NCBI RefSeq assembly: GCF_003814815.1
Contig: NZ_RKQQ01000004.1
Coordinates: forward strand, 221,872-285,871
Length of the DNA: 64,000 bases
Source of the DNA: Salisediminibacterium halotolerans
GTDB taxonomy: Bacteria > Bacillota > Bacilli > Bacillales > Salisediminibacteriaceae
Direction of reading: 5' to 3'
Below, piece after piece: positions 1-7,843 of this stretch; position 1 is the first letter of the stretch; each line of letters starts with the position of its first letter. A program made the translations under genes and the position numbers. The notes below the pieces were generated by a model. It searched no databases. It was not told the DNA's origin and saw nothing but the letters and a program-made list of their open reading frames with translations.

Positions 1-374
1 AAGAAATATTCGGACCGGTGCTGCCGATTATGTTTTATGAAAATGAACATGAAGTGATTGACCTTGTCCGAATGCGGCCGAACCCGCTCGCGTTGTATTT
101 GTTTACCGAAAATAAAGACAGCGAGCGTTTCATCATCGAAAACCTTGCCTTCGGCGGGGGGTGTATCAATGATACGATCATGCACCTTGCAACGCCTTAC
201 TTGCCGTTTGGCGGCATCGGCGAGAGCGGTATGGGTGCCTATCACGGGAAATACAGCTTTGACACCTTTACCCATGATAAAAGCATCTTAAAGCAAACGA
301 CATCGTTTGATTTGCCGATCCGCTACAACCCGTCGAGCACCTCGCTGAAGACGCTGCGAAAAATGTGGGAATAA
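1..374 (+). CDS. Aldehyde dehydrogenase, C-terminal part (partial gene)
   Basis: The reading frame is open from the left edge and reads [10 protein letters not shown] within its first codons, the conserved EExFGPVLP segment near the C-terminal part of NAD(P)-dependent aldehyde dehydrogenases. Further on it has [22 protein letters not shown] and [25 protein letters not shown], which are typical of the class 3-like aldehyde dehydrogenases of Bacillus (YwdH/AldX type). The catalytic cysteine and the nucleotide-binding region lie outside the window. The reaction, oxidation of an aldehyde to a carboxylic acid with NAD(P), is inferred from the family. The gene ends in a terminator hairpin that carries repeat copy 1. 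Confidence 0.93.
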   Translation, partial: EIFGPVLPIMFYENEHEVIDLVRMRPNPLALYLFTENKDSERFIIENLAFGGGCINDTIMHLATPYLPFGGIGESGMGAYHGKYSFDTFTHDKSILKQTTSFDLPIRYNPSSTSLKTLRKMWE

Positions 375-376
375 TT

Positions 377-413
377 CATCGCCCCTCGATCCTGTACAAC
401 AGGGGGAGGGGCG
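377..413 (+). terminator. Intrinsic terminator hairpin, upstream duplicate
   Basis: A GC-rich hairpin directly after the aldehyde dehydrogenase stop. Its stem is CGCCCCTC pairing with GAGGGGCG. It has no U-tract, because repeat copy 1 starts within four bases. The same 37 bp recurs at 839-875 with two differences. Confidence 0.8.
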
Positions 414-416
414 ATT

Positions 417-838
417 CAGACTGTAGACAAACTATATTTTTATGTCAGCCATGAATCCACTACCCTCCGCTTGCCCCGGGCAAGGACTCAGCTAGGATTC
501 GGCGGCCTCAGGCCGCCGAATCCGGATCTTCGTCTCTTGCTTTCCCGGAGGCGTCGGAGGAGTGGATGCATGGCTTCTTTTTTATCAATACACTCGCTTC
601 AAGAAAGAGGATGACCCAGCATCCCGGCTTTTTCCTGCGGGATAGCGAGATAGACGAGACCCTGCAGGGCATAAGCCCGAAGCGGCTCGGCGCTCGCCCG
701 CGGACTAGTAAGACACGGCGAAGTCTTTTTAAGCCGATGTCGCAGTGATACCTTCAGGTGAAAGAAGCCGGACGATGCGTCGTCATCCGTTTCTTTTAAT
801 ATGACATCTATCGATGTCATGACTTTGTCAACACTCTG
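417..838 (+). mobile_element. Terminator-flanked palindromic repeat, copy 1 (422 bp, MITE-like)
   Basis: This copy begins CAGACTGTAGACAAACT and ends in sequence whose reverse complement is CAGAGTGTTGACAAAGT, giving a 14/17 terminal inverted repeat. It contains a long imperfect palindrome at about 447-575, centred on a perfect 13-bp arm pair (496-508 and 510-522). A second imperfect palindrome fills the right half, where the stretch near 610-640 pairs with that near 765-795. It is about 85-95 percent identical by eye to copies at 12007, 40066, 56834 and 61934. It is flanked by duplicated terminator hairpins. No believable protein is encoded. It lies between convergent genes. Confidence 0.9.
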
Positions 839-880
839 CATCGCCCTTCGATCCTGTACAACAGGGGTAGGGGCGCTTTT
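839..880. terminator. Intrinsic terminator, downstream duplicate
   Basis: The second copy of the 377-413 hairpin, placed immediately after the element's right terminus. This copy keeps a short T-run (CTTTTG) and serves the convergent pair formed by the aldehyde dehydrogenase and the acetyltransferase. Confidence 0.75.
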
Positions 881-883
881 GAT

Positions 884-2083
884 TTAAAAAAAGTCATACA
901 TAAACGGCTCTCTGTTATCGATCAGCTGGTCAAGCACCTTCACCGCATCCGGATCTTCACTTTTCAGCACCTCTTCTTCGAAAAGCGTTTGTGCTGACAG
1001 CTTCCCTAAGCAAACGGCCGTCAGCGAACCGATTTCAACCCGGACACCCCTTTTAGGCGGATGCTGACAAGCGGTGTTTTCTTTCGGTTTGTCCTCAAAG
1101 TGTTCAATCGCTAGCGAGCCGCGCTGATTTTTTAAAATAAAAATGCCGCGGTTCCATGTACAGACAGGATCATCCACATGGAGAATAAGCGGTTTCTTCA
1201 AAGCATCGGTATTGACAGGAACGCTTTCAAAAAACTTTTTCAAATCGACAATCCGGCTCATGAAATATGAGCGGATTTCTCGTTTTACGCCCGGGTCGGG
1301 CAAGATAAACGGCAGCACGCCGTCGGGATTCGTTTCAATTACAGCTTGGTCAATCATTGAATCATGGTTGCTCACAAATGTGCTCAGTCCCCGGCGAGCA
1401 TCCGCATCAAGCCAGATCCATTCTTTAATCGTCATCGTCCGTTCGGCTGTCGAATAAATCATATAACCGCGCGCCTCTCCGTCTTGGTTGCGATAAACGG
1501 CAACGGTTCCCGTTTTTCGGCGGAAAACATGGCGGTTCCACCATTGATGATCTCGAGCGACTATACCGTTATATCGGCGGGCCCACTCGTCATAAATCGG
1601 TCCAAGAACCTCAGCGTCTTGGTCGATTCGGCGGACCCGGCCGGAAAAGCGGCTTCGTTCAGGGAGCTGATCTTTTTTGAGCGTGATCGTCTGTTTATCA
1701 GCATACATTTCCCAGCCGAACTTGCGGTAAAACGGAACCGAAAAAGGGTAAAGCAAAGCTAAGTGTTGGCCGTTTTCGCGCATCGTTTTTAGGCTGTGCT
1801 CCAAAAGCGAGCGGACGATACCGCCCCGGCGGTGTTCCGGCCATGTAGCCACACCGGAAATGCCGCCGGCAGGGATTCGAGTTCCGGCAAGAAAAAGATC
1901 AAAAGATAACAGCGTCAATTTCGACATCAGCGCACCGTTTTCTTCCGCTACCCACGTTTCTTCCGGGCGCATTTGCTGTTTGCGCTGTTCGCGCTCTTCG
2001 TCTGTCAGCGTTGCTTGAAAGGCGAAGAGCGATAAATCAATACTCTCATCACGTTCGTCTTCGCGCAGCTGCCGAATGTTCAT
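884..2083 (-). CDS. Eis-like GNAT N-acetyltransferase with SCP2-type C-terminus
   Basis: A 399-residue protein of the enhanced-intracellular-survival (Eis) family. An N-terminal GNAT domain contains GVATWPEHRRGGIVRSLLEHSL, the acetyl-CoA pyrophosphate-binding loop of the V/I-x-x-x-x-R-x-x-G-x-G/A type. The central region repeats a GNAT fold and the last 100 residues resemble an SCP2/sterol-carrier domain. Such enzymes acetylate amino groups of amines or aminoglycosides, but the substrate here is unknown. The start is an ATG behind AAAGGAGAAG. The gene overlaps the photolyase stop by 4 bp, so the two are translationally coupled. Confidence 0.87.
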   Translation of the reverse strand: MNIRQLREDERDESIDLSLFAFQATLTDEEREQRKQQMRPEETWVAEENGALMSKLTLLSFDLFLAGTRIPAGGISGVATWPEHRRGGIVRSLLEHSLKTMRENGQHLALLYPFSVPFYRKFGWEMYADKQTITLKKDQLPERSRFSGRVRRIDQDAEVLGPIYDEWARRYNGIVARDHQWWNRHVFRRKTGTVAVYRNQDGEARGYMIYSTAERTMTIKEWIWLDADARRGLSTFVSNHDSMIDQAVIETNPDGVLPFILPDPGVKREIRSYFMSRIVDLKKFFESVPVNTDALKKPLILHVDDPVCTWNRGIFILKNQRGSLAIEHFEDKPKENTACQHPPKRGVRVEIGSLTAVCLGKLSAQTLFEEEVLKSEDPDAVKVLDQLIDNREPFMYDFF

Positions 2084-3519
2084 ATGGAATCTTCTCCTTT
2101 GTACCTGGCTAATGCTCGTTTTCGTTCGGTGTCGTGATCGACGATCGGTTCCGGATAGTCACGGCCGATGCGGCATCCGGATGAGTGCTGACTGTCTATA
2201 GGCATTAAGTGCGGTTTGTGAATATAGCGGTCCGGTACATCAGCCAGTTCCGGCACGTATAAACGGATAAACGCACCGTCAGGGTCGAACCGTTCTGATT
2301 GCCGGTACGGGTTGAATATTCGGAAATAAGGTACAGCATCTGTCCCGACGGAGGATGCCCACTGCCAGCCGCCGACATTTGAAGCCTCATCGTAGTCCGT
2401 TAATTTCCGCTCAAAATACTGTTCGCCTTTTCGCCAATCAATGTGCAAATCTTTCGTTAAAAAAGAGGCGGTGATCATCCGCAGACGGTTGTGCATCCAA
2501 CCGGCTTGTTCGAGCTGCCGCATCGCTGCGTCCACAATCGGAAAGCCGGTGAGGCCGTCGGACCATGCTTTGAAATGCTGCGGATTCTCGTCCCACGGTA
2601 TCGTGCGAAAGGCTTCTTTGAAAGCCTGGTGTTTAAGAAACGGAAAATAATCGTAAATCATCGCATAGAAATCGCGCCAAGCGAGTTCATTTAAAAAGGT
2701 TTGCGCACTCTCGTCACCGTTGTCGGCATAAGGTAAAACATTTCGGTAAACGTAGAGCGCAGACAAACTTCCGGTTGCCAGATGCATCGAAATGCGGGAA
2801 GTTCCGTCTAATTCCGGCATATCACGTGCTTGCTTATAGGCGGTCATTTTTTCATCGATAAATTCTTGAAGCCGTTGACGTCCGTCGTGTTCACCGATGG
2901 ACGGCCATTTTCTACTGCAGGCCGGGAGGACCGTTGTATCAAAAAATTTCTCTGCGTCCGGGTCAGCTGGTTTTAATACTGTCATCCCGGGCAGTTTTTC
3001 AGCAATTTTTTCAGACGCTGCAAGCTCTCGTTTCGCGGTTTTATGCCAGCTTCGCATATAAGGGGTGTAAACTTTATAAGGCGTTCCGTCGCTTTTTAAA
3101 ACGTCCTTTGTTCCGGCGATGCTGTTGCCGTCGAAGAGCTGAAAATCGATCCCTTGCTCATTTAACTGAGTAAAAACGTGTTCGTCACGCTCGGCTGCGA
3201 AAGGTGTGCGGCTCAGCGTTGCGTACACAGCTGAAAGGTCAGGCACGGCAGCAATTAACTGTTCGAAAGCCCTTGTCACAGGGCCGTGCAATAAATGCAA
3301 GGTTATTTGATTCGCGGATAACCGGTTGCGAAAATGCGCGAGTGTTTGGAAAAAATAATCGTTTCGCGCCGTGATCTCAGCAGTGAAATATTCATGTAAA
3401 TGAAAAAACAGCACAAGCTTCGATCCATTCTTTTCAGCTTTATTAAATGCTCGATAGAGAGCCGGGTTGTCTGTAAGCCGCAAATCGTTGCGGAACCAAA
3501 CGCCGATTGTATCTGTCAT
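2080..3519 (-). CDS. phrB: Deoxyribodipyrimidine photolyase
   Basis: A 479-residue cryptochrome/photolyase family protein. The N-terminal Rossmann domain starts GVWFRNDLRLTDNPAL and the FAD domain holds ELAWRDFYAMI, WMHNRLRMITASFLTKDL and NVGGWQWASSVGTDA, the signatures of class I cyclobutane pyrimidine dimer photolyases. The enzyme uses light and FADH- to split UV-induced thymine dimers. The length is normal for the class. The start is an ATG after GGAGGTTGAGAT. It is the first gene of a two-gene unit with the acetyltransferase. Confidence 0.95.
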   Translation of the reverse strand: MTDTIGVWFRNDLRLTDNPALYRAFNKAEKNGSKLVLFFHLHEYFTAEITARNDYFFQTLAHFRNRLSANQITLHLLHGPVTRAFEQLIAAVPDLSAVYATLSRTPFAAERDEHVFTQLNEQGIDFQLFDGNSIAGTKDVLKSDGTPYKVYTPYMRSWHKTAKRELAASEKIAEKLPGMTVLKPADPDAEKFFDTTVLPACSRKWPSIGEHDGRQRLQEFIDEKMTAYKQARDMPELDGTSRISMHLATGSLSALYVYRNVLPYADNGDESAQTFLNELAWRDFYAMIYDYFPFLKHQAFKEAFRTIPWDENPQHFKAWSDGLTGFPIVDAAMRQLEQAGWMHNRLRMITASFLTKDLHIDWRKGEQYFERKLTDYDEASNVGGWQWASSVGTDAVPYFRIFNPYRQSERFDPDGAFIRLYVPELADVPDRYIHKPHLMPIDSQHSSGCRIGRDYPEPIVDHDTERKRALARYKGEDSI

Positions 3520-3675
3520 ATCTCAACCTCCTAGAATAAGTCGCCACGTTAATCTTAGCGCAATCTTTATCAAATTGAAAACGATTCAAAAATGGACAAA
3601 CTATGTTCAATATTTCACATGTACAAGGTGAACTGTTATGTTACAATGATCATAACGAAAGGGGATGTGATACAG

Positions 3676-3924
3676 ATGAAAACAATCAATAGACCTATGA
3701 TGTGCGAATGGCGGGACTTTTCAACGGATACGGAAACGTATACTAGAACAGTCTTTGAAGCGAAAGTCGGCGATAAATTCGATGCGATGATGTTTGAATC
3801 CGAGACTGATGAGATCCCTTCTTACATCTATACAAAAAATTACGTTTGTATCATCCGCCGCAACACTAGAATGATTAACGATATTTCCATTACGAAAATT
3901 CCGCGCAATCCTGATTGTTCATAA
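3676..3924 (+). CDS. Hypothetical protein, 82 residues
   Basis: An unrecognised small protein (starting MKTINRPMMCEWRDF) rich in aromatic and charged residues, with no signal peptide or membrane segment. I start it at the ATG behind AAAGGGGATGTGATACAG rather than at the in-frame ATG 84 bases upstream, because only the former has a ribosome-binding site. A TACAAT -10-like hexamer at 3642-3647 would drive it. The gene ends before a strong terminator, so it appears to be transcribed alone. Confidence 0.6.
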   Translation: MKTINRPMMCEWRDFSTDTETYTRTVFEAKVGDKFDAMMFESETDEIPSYIYTKNYVCIIRRNTRMINDISITKIPRNPDCS

Positions 3925-3981
3925 TTATTACTGCATTTTTTAAACTCTGAGTATACTTTGCCTTTATATACCTTTTGTAAA

Positions 3982-4019
3982 CCTTGTTTCAAGTTACAAC
4001 TTGAAACAAGGTATTTTTT
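3982..4019 (+). terminator. Intrinsic terminator
   Basis: A near-perfect stem CCTTGTTTCAAGTT / AACTTGAAACAAGG with a 2-nt loop, followed by TATTTTTTT. It closes the small hypothetical gene. Confidence 0.9.
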
Positions 4020-4156
4020 TCATCAAGTCATTAAAAAATAAGTCGATATCTGATGATTTCAGCGTTTAAAAAGGATAATCACCAAAGGTGTCTCCCAGTA
4101 TTGCCTATTCATGTTAAGGTGAATTAAAAATTTATAGTCAGTGCGGAGATATTGAG

Positions 4157-4210
4157 CTTGCACAACAAAAACTTGGAGGAATTCCAGGTTTAGTTGTGCA
4201 AGTTTTTTTA
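4157..4210 (+). terminator. Nested hairpin with U-tract ahead of dhaK (terminator or leader attenuator)
   Basis: The outer stem CTTGCACAAC / GTTGTGCAAG encloses an inner hairpin (CTTGGA / TTCCAGG type) and is followed by a run of seven Ts. No gene ends nearby: the 420 bases between the hypothetical gene and dhaK hold no convincing coding sequence. The structure may therefore end a leader transcript or belong to a decayed element. Confidence 0.6.
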
Positions 4211-4345
4211 TTGAAATAAAAGGGAACTTATGTAAAAGACTTTCCGGTGTAAAACAGGCTTGCGGCAGCCGGCAGAAATCCCTCAGAACACTTGAGAAAT
4301 CTCTGTCATTGATGGGCATAAGTAAAATATACGAGGAGGAACAAT

Positions 4346-5332
4346 ATGAAAAAAATCATTAATGAACCGAGCAATGTCGTAGATGAAATGTTAGACGGGT
4401 TTGTATATGCGAATGGCGATCGAGTGAAACGTATTGAAGATACAACTGTGATTGCACAAAAAGATATTCAACCAAATAAGGTTACATTGGTGAGCGGGGG
4501 CGGAAGCGGCCATGAACCGGCCCATGCAGGCTTTGTCGGAAAAGGAATGCTGCAAGCCGCTGTGAGCGGAGAAGTCTTTACTTCTCCGACTCCTGACCAA
4601 GTCTTCGAAGGTATCAAAGCAGCTGATGCCGGTGAGGGAGTCTTTTTAATAATTAAGAATTATACCGGCGATGTGATGAATTTTGATATGGCAAAAGAAC
4701 TGGCAGAAGCTGAAGGTATTAATGTTGATTACGTCATTGTGGACGATGACATTGCCGTAGAAGACAGTACTCATACAGCGGGTAAACGCGGGGTAGCCGG
4801 AACGGTATTCGTTCATAAAATTTTAGGTGCTGCAGCTGACAGAGGCTATTCTCTTCATGAACTTAAACAATTAGCAGTCAGACTCGTCTTGAATGTCAAA
4901 TCAGTAGGCGTCGCGATGACTGCAGCGACTGTGCCCGAGGTAGGAAAGCCGGGTTTTACTTTAGCTGATGATGAAATGGAATACGGGGTTGGCATTCACA
5001 GTGAACCTGGTTATAAACGTACTGCGATTAAATCAGCCGAAAAGATTGCCGCAGAATTGACAGCTCAGTTAAAAAAGGCATTTGATTTTCAGCCGGGTCA
5101 AGAGTATGCCTTACTTATTAACGGTTTGGGAGCAACGCCGTTAATGGAGCAGTATATTTTAGCAAATGATGTAAAAAAACAATTGAGTAATGAAGCAATT
5201 GCAATACCTTATAAAAAAGTCGGCAACTGGATGACATCATTGGATATGAACGGGGTCTCACTGACAATGCTAAAGCTAGAGGACGACTGGGTCGAGCTGT
5301 TAAATCATCCAGTCAGCGTGACGGATTGGTGA
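4346..5332 (+). CDS. dhaK: Dihydroxyacetone kinase, DhaK subunit
   Basis: A 328-residue subunit that binds dihydroxyacetone in the PTS-linked kinase. SGGGSGHEPAHAG places the substrate-contacting His at residue 56. GVGIHSEPGYKR places at residue 218 the histidine that forms the covalent hemiaminal with the substrate, the same number as in the E. coli enzyme as I recall it. It is the first gene of dhaK-dhaL-dhaM, with the next gene 12 bp downstream. The start is an ATG after GAGGAGGAACAAT. Base composition is more AT-rich than in the following genes, which hints at separate acquisition but is weak evidence. Confidence 0.97.
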   Translation: MKKIINEPSNVVDEMLDGFVYANGDRVKRIEDTTVIAQKDIQPNKVTLVSGGGSGHEPAHAGFVGKGMLQAAVSGEVFTSPTPDQVFEGIKAADAGEGVFLIIKNYTGDVMNFDMAKELAEAEGINVDYVIVDDDIAVEDSTHTAGKRGVAGTVFVHKILGAAADRGYSLHELKQLAVRLVLNVKSVGVAMTAATVPEVGKPGFTLADDEMEYGVGIHSEPGYKRTAIKSAEKIAAELTAQLKKAFDFQPGQEYALLINGLGATPLMEQYILANDVKKQLSNEAIAIPYKKVGNWMTSLDMNGVSLTMLKLEDDWVELLNHPVSVTDW

Positions 5333-5344
5333 AGGAGGATAAAC

Positions 5345-5932
5345 ATGTTAACAGCAGAACAAACAAATAGATGGCTTGAACGTTTCGCTGAAAAAATTGA
5401 GGCAAATAAAGATTATTTAAGTGAATTAGACGGCATTATCGGCGATGGCGATCACGGTAATAATATGGCCCGCGGTATTGAAGAGATGCGTAAAAAATTA
5501 CAAGCAGCTGACCCAGCAAACGGCAGTGAAGTTTTAAAAAATGCCTCAGTAGCGTTATTAAGTAAAATCGGCGGCGCAGCCGGCCCCCTGTATGGCACAG
5601 CTCTCCTGGAAATGTCGAAGCAAATGACGGAGGCTGATGATTTAAGTGCTGTTGTCAAAGCAGGGTTAGACGGTGTTCAAAAGCGAGGGAAAGCTGAAGA
5701 AGGCGAAAAAACGATGGTTGATGTTTTTGCCCCTGTTTATCGAGAGCTTGAAGCAGGGAATTTGACCGTTGAAGCTGTCGAAGATGCTGTCGAAGCGACA
5801 AGAGAATTAAAGGCAACCAAAGGACGCGCCTCTTATTTAGGGGAGCGCTCGATCGGTGAGCTCGACCCGGGTGCAGTTTCAATCGGTTATCTATTTATAA
5901 GCTTAATAGAAGAGGGGCTGACAGATGTCTGA
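5345..5932 (+). CDS. dhaL: Dihydroxyacetone kinase, DhaL (ADP-binding) subunit
   Basis: A 195-residue nucleotide-binding subunit. GIIGDGDHGNNMARG carries the aspartates that hold two Mg ions and ADP, and RASYLGERSIGELDPGAVS is the conserved C-terminal segment. The bound ADP is rephosphorylated by DhaM and the phosphate is passed to dihydroxyacetone on DhaK. It follows dhaK by 12 bp with its own GAAGGAGG site and overlaps dhaM by 8 bp. Confidence 0.97.
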   Translation: MLTAEQTNRWLERFAEKIEANKDYLSELDGIIGDGDHGNNMARGIEEMRKKLQAADPANGSEVLKNASVALLSKIGGAAGPLYGTALLEMSKQMTEADDLSAVVKAGLDGVQKRGKAEEGEKTMVDVFAPVYRELEAGNLTVEAVEDAVEATRELKATKGRASYLGERSIGELDPGAVSIGYLFISLIEEGLTDV

Positions 5933-6296
5933 TATAGGTATTATTATTTCATCGCACGTTGCAGATTTGGCTCATGGTGTCTACAGGATGTTGAAAGAGG
6001 CGGCTCCTGAAGTCTCGATTACCTATGCAGGCGGAACGGATGATGATGATATCGGTTCCAGCTTTGAAAAAATACAAGCCGCGATTGAAGCCAACGAGAG
6101 TTCGCATTGTCTGGCGTTTTATGATTTAGGAAGCGCCAAAATGACAATGGAGATGGCGATCGATATGAGTGATAAAAAAATTGAACTGATGGATGTATCA
6201 TTTATTGAAGGAGCATATACGGCCGCTTCGCTTTTATCAGGCGGCGCCACGTATAATAATGTTATGGAGCAATTAGCCCCATTAAATATTAAGTGA
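5925..6296 (+). CDS. dhaM: PTS-dependent dihydroxyacetone kinase phosphotransferase subunit DhaM
   Basis: A 123-residue EIIA-Man-like domain. GIIISSHVADLAHGV contains the phosphorylated histidine at residue 11. Unlike the E. coli protein it has no fused HPr or EI domains, so phosphate must come from the general PTS proteins (HPr) encoded elsewhere. The ATG lies inside the end of dhaL, giving translational coupling. The operon ends in a strong terminator. Confidence 0.95.
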   Translation: MSDIGIIISSHVADLAHGVYRMLKEAAPEVSITYAGGTDDDDIGSSFEKIQAAIEANESSHCLAFYDLGSAKMTMEMAIDMSDKKIELMDVSFIEGAYTAASLLSGGATYNNVMEQLAPLNIK

Positions 6297-6305
6297 TACA
6301 CAGAG

Positions 6306-6338
6306 AAAAGAGAAGAGAATTTGTCTCTTCTCTTTTTT
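6306..6338 (+). terminator. Intrinsic terminator of dhaKLM
   Basis: A 13-bp perfect stem AAAAGAGAAGAGA / TCTCTTCTCTTTT continuing into a T-run. Confidence 0.93.
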
Positions 6339-6405
6339 TATGCGGAAGTTTTGCATCCTGACAAAGAGTTTAAGATAATGAGTTCAGAAACGGAGGGGTG
6401 TCGAA

Positions 6406-7425
6406 ATGAAATTAAGCATCCTCGATCAATCGCCGATCGCGAAAGGACGAACAGCCAAGGACGCGCTCAACGAAACGGAAGAGCTGGCGAATTTAGCAGA
6501 ACGATGGGGGTTCCATCGTTTTTGGGTCTCCGAACATCACGATTCAGGCGCGCTTGCCGGAACATCACCCGAAGTTTTATTAGCCCGGCTCGGCGCGAAG
6601 ACATCGACGATAAGAATCGGTTCCGGCGGAGTGATGCTGCCGCATTACAGCCCGTTTAAAACAGCAGAAAATTTCCGCATGCTTGAAGCACTTTATCCCG
6701 GCAGAGTGGATCTAGGTATCGGCCGGGCGCCGGGCGGAATGCCGGTTGCTTCCTGGGCGCTGAGCGAAGGCAGGCCGCGCAATGCTTCGCGCTTTCCGCA
6801 ACAGGTCGATCATTTGCTAATGTATTTGCGGGACCAGGCAGATGAAACCCACCCTTACCCAAATGTCCAAGCCGGTCCTGTCATTGATACCGTTCCGCCG
6901 GTTTGGATACTCGGCTCCAGTCCGGGAAGCGCAGCTTTGGCGGCAGAAAAAGGGCTCCCTTATACCTTTGCGCACTTCATTAACGGTGACGGAGGCCGCG
7001 ACTATATGGCCGAGTACTTAACGGGTTTTACACCGGGGGTGCAAGCGGAAAAGCCGCAAAATATGGCGGCGGTGTTTGTTGTCTGTGCAGACACAGAAGC
7101 GAAAGCAGAATACATTGCGAAAAGTTTTGATTTATCATTGTTGATGCTGTTAAAAGGTGAGAAATCGTCAGGTACCCCGTCGCCATCAGAAGCTGAAAAG
7201 ATCGAACTGTCGAACTTCGAAGCTGAGCAAATCAAGGAAAACCGCAAGCGGATGATTGTCGGCACGCCTGACCTTGTGCGAGAGCAGCTTCAGCAATTTG
7301 CTGCTGATTATCAGACGGATGAGGTGATGATTGTTACAATCACATATGATCAAGATGACCGCTTCCGGTCGTATGAGCTCGTTCAATCCCTGGATCTGCA
7401 TGAAAAACGGTCGCCTGATTCGTAA
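6406..7425 (+). CDS. Luciferase-like (LLM class) flavin-dependent oxidoreductase
   Basis: A 339-residue TIM-barrel protein of the bacterial luciferase superfamily, MsnO8/YceB-like group. The N-terminal LSILDQSPIAKG, WVSEHHDSGALAGTSPEVLLARLGAKT and RIGSGGVMLPHYSPFKTAENFRMLEALYPGRVDLGIGRAPGG are the conserved strands and FMN-binding loops of this group. It presumably uses reduced flavin and oxygen. The substrate is unknown. The start is an ATG after CGGAGGGGTGTCGAA. It is transcribed alone and its last codons form part of the downstream hairpin. Confidence 0.92.
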   Translation: MKLSILDQSPIAKGRTAKDALNETEELANLAERWGFHRFWVSEHHDSGALAGTSPEVLLARLGAKTSTIRIGSGGVMLPHYSPFKTAENFRMLEALYPGRVDLGIGRAPGGMPVASWALSEGRPRNASRFPQQVDHLLMYLRDQADETHPYPNVQAGPVIDTVPPVWILGSSPGSAALAAEKGLPYTFAHFINGDGGRDYMAEYLTGFTPGVQAEKPQNMAAVFVVCADTEAKAEYIAKSFDLSLLMLLKGEKSSGTPSPSEAEKIELSNFEAEQIKENRKRMIVGTPDLVREQLQQFAADYQTDEVMIVTITYDQDDRFRSYELVQSLDLHEKRSPDS

Positions 7426-7435
7426 TCAGGCGACC
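7409..7435. terminator. Terminator overlapping two convergent gene ends
   Basis: A perfect 12-bp stem GGTCGCCTGATT / AATCAGGCGACC that spans the monooxygenase stop codon. On the minus strand it is followed by GTTTTTC, so it works best for acylphosphatase. On the plus strand the U-tract is poor. Confidence 0.8.
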
Positions 7436-7439
7436 TGTC

Positions 7440-7712
7440 TTAATGCTCAATCTTAAATTTCGCTTCACCGGGGACGATTTCCTTTTCGGTTTTGTCAATC
7501 TTTTTAATTTTTACAGGGTACGGAAGTGATTGCAGCTTAGAAAAAAATGCGTCCACGTTTGTTGGTTCTCCTTGTGCTTCTAATTCGACCGTGCTGTCGC
7601 TTTTGTTTTGGACCCAGCCGGTTACATCGTTTTCCGCTGCAGTCATTTGCGCCTGAAAACGAAATCCGACGCCCTGAACACGGCCGTCAATAATAGCATG
7701 ATATCGGATCAT
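7440..7712 (-). CDS. acyP: Acylphosphatase
   Basis: A 90-residue enzyme hydrolysing acyl phosphates. GRVQGVGFRFQ holds the catalytic arginine and GWVQNKSDSTVELEAQG the catalytic asparagine. I start it at the second ATG (MIRYHAI), six bases from GGGAGGG. The first in-frame ATG directly abuts that site and is unlikely to be used. Single-gene unit. Confidence 0.94.
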   Translation of the reverse strand: MIRYHAIIDGRVQGVGFRFQAQMTAAENDVTGWVQNKSDSTVELEAQGEPTNVDAFFSKLQSLPYPVKIKKIDKTEKEIVPGEAKFKIEH

Positions 7713-7843
7713 AAGCATCCCTCCCTGTTAAATCGTTCCCCGAAAAGAAGCTTTTTAATCATGGCGTTTTTTTGAAAATTATCGTTTTTTCTCCTTGCAC
7801 TGTGTCAAACTTGATAAAATAAAGACAGTGAAGGGGGGGCTGC

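Noticed and set aside
417..838. CRISPR array or tandem repeat interpretation of the recurrent sequences
   Set aside because: The copies are dispersed 5-28 kb apart, each at a gene end, with no regular spacer arrangement and no cas genes.
417..838. Group IIC intron, which also inserts next to terminators
   Set aside because: The element is too short, lacks a reverse transcriptase and domain V-like sequence, and group II introns do not duplicate the terminator.
599..841. Minus-strand reading frame of about 60-85 codons repeated in copies 1, 2, 3 and 5 of the element (containing SLRHRLKKTSPCLTSPRAS)
   Set aside because: Its apparent conservation follows from the DNA conservation of the element. 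In copy 4 a one-base loss breaks the frame, copy 5 has an in-frame-disrupting deletion, and none has a ribosome-binding site. The paired changes in the palindromes point to structure, not coding.
4059..4319. Minus-strand reading frame of 86 codons upstream of dhaK
   Set aside because: It runs through a strong nested hairpin, has no ribosome-binding site and no recognisable similarity; I treat the region as leader or decayed sequence.
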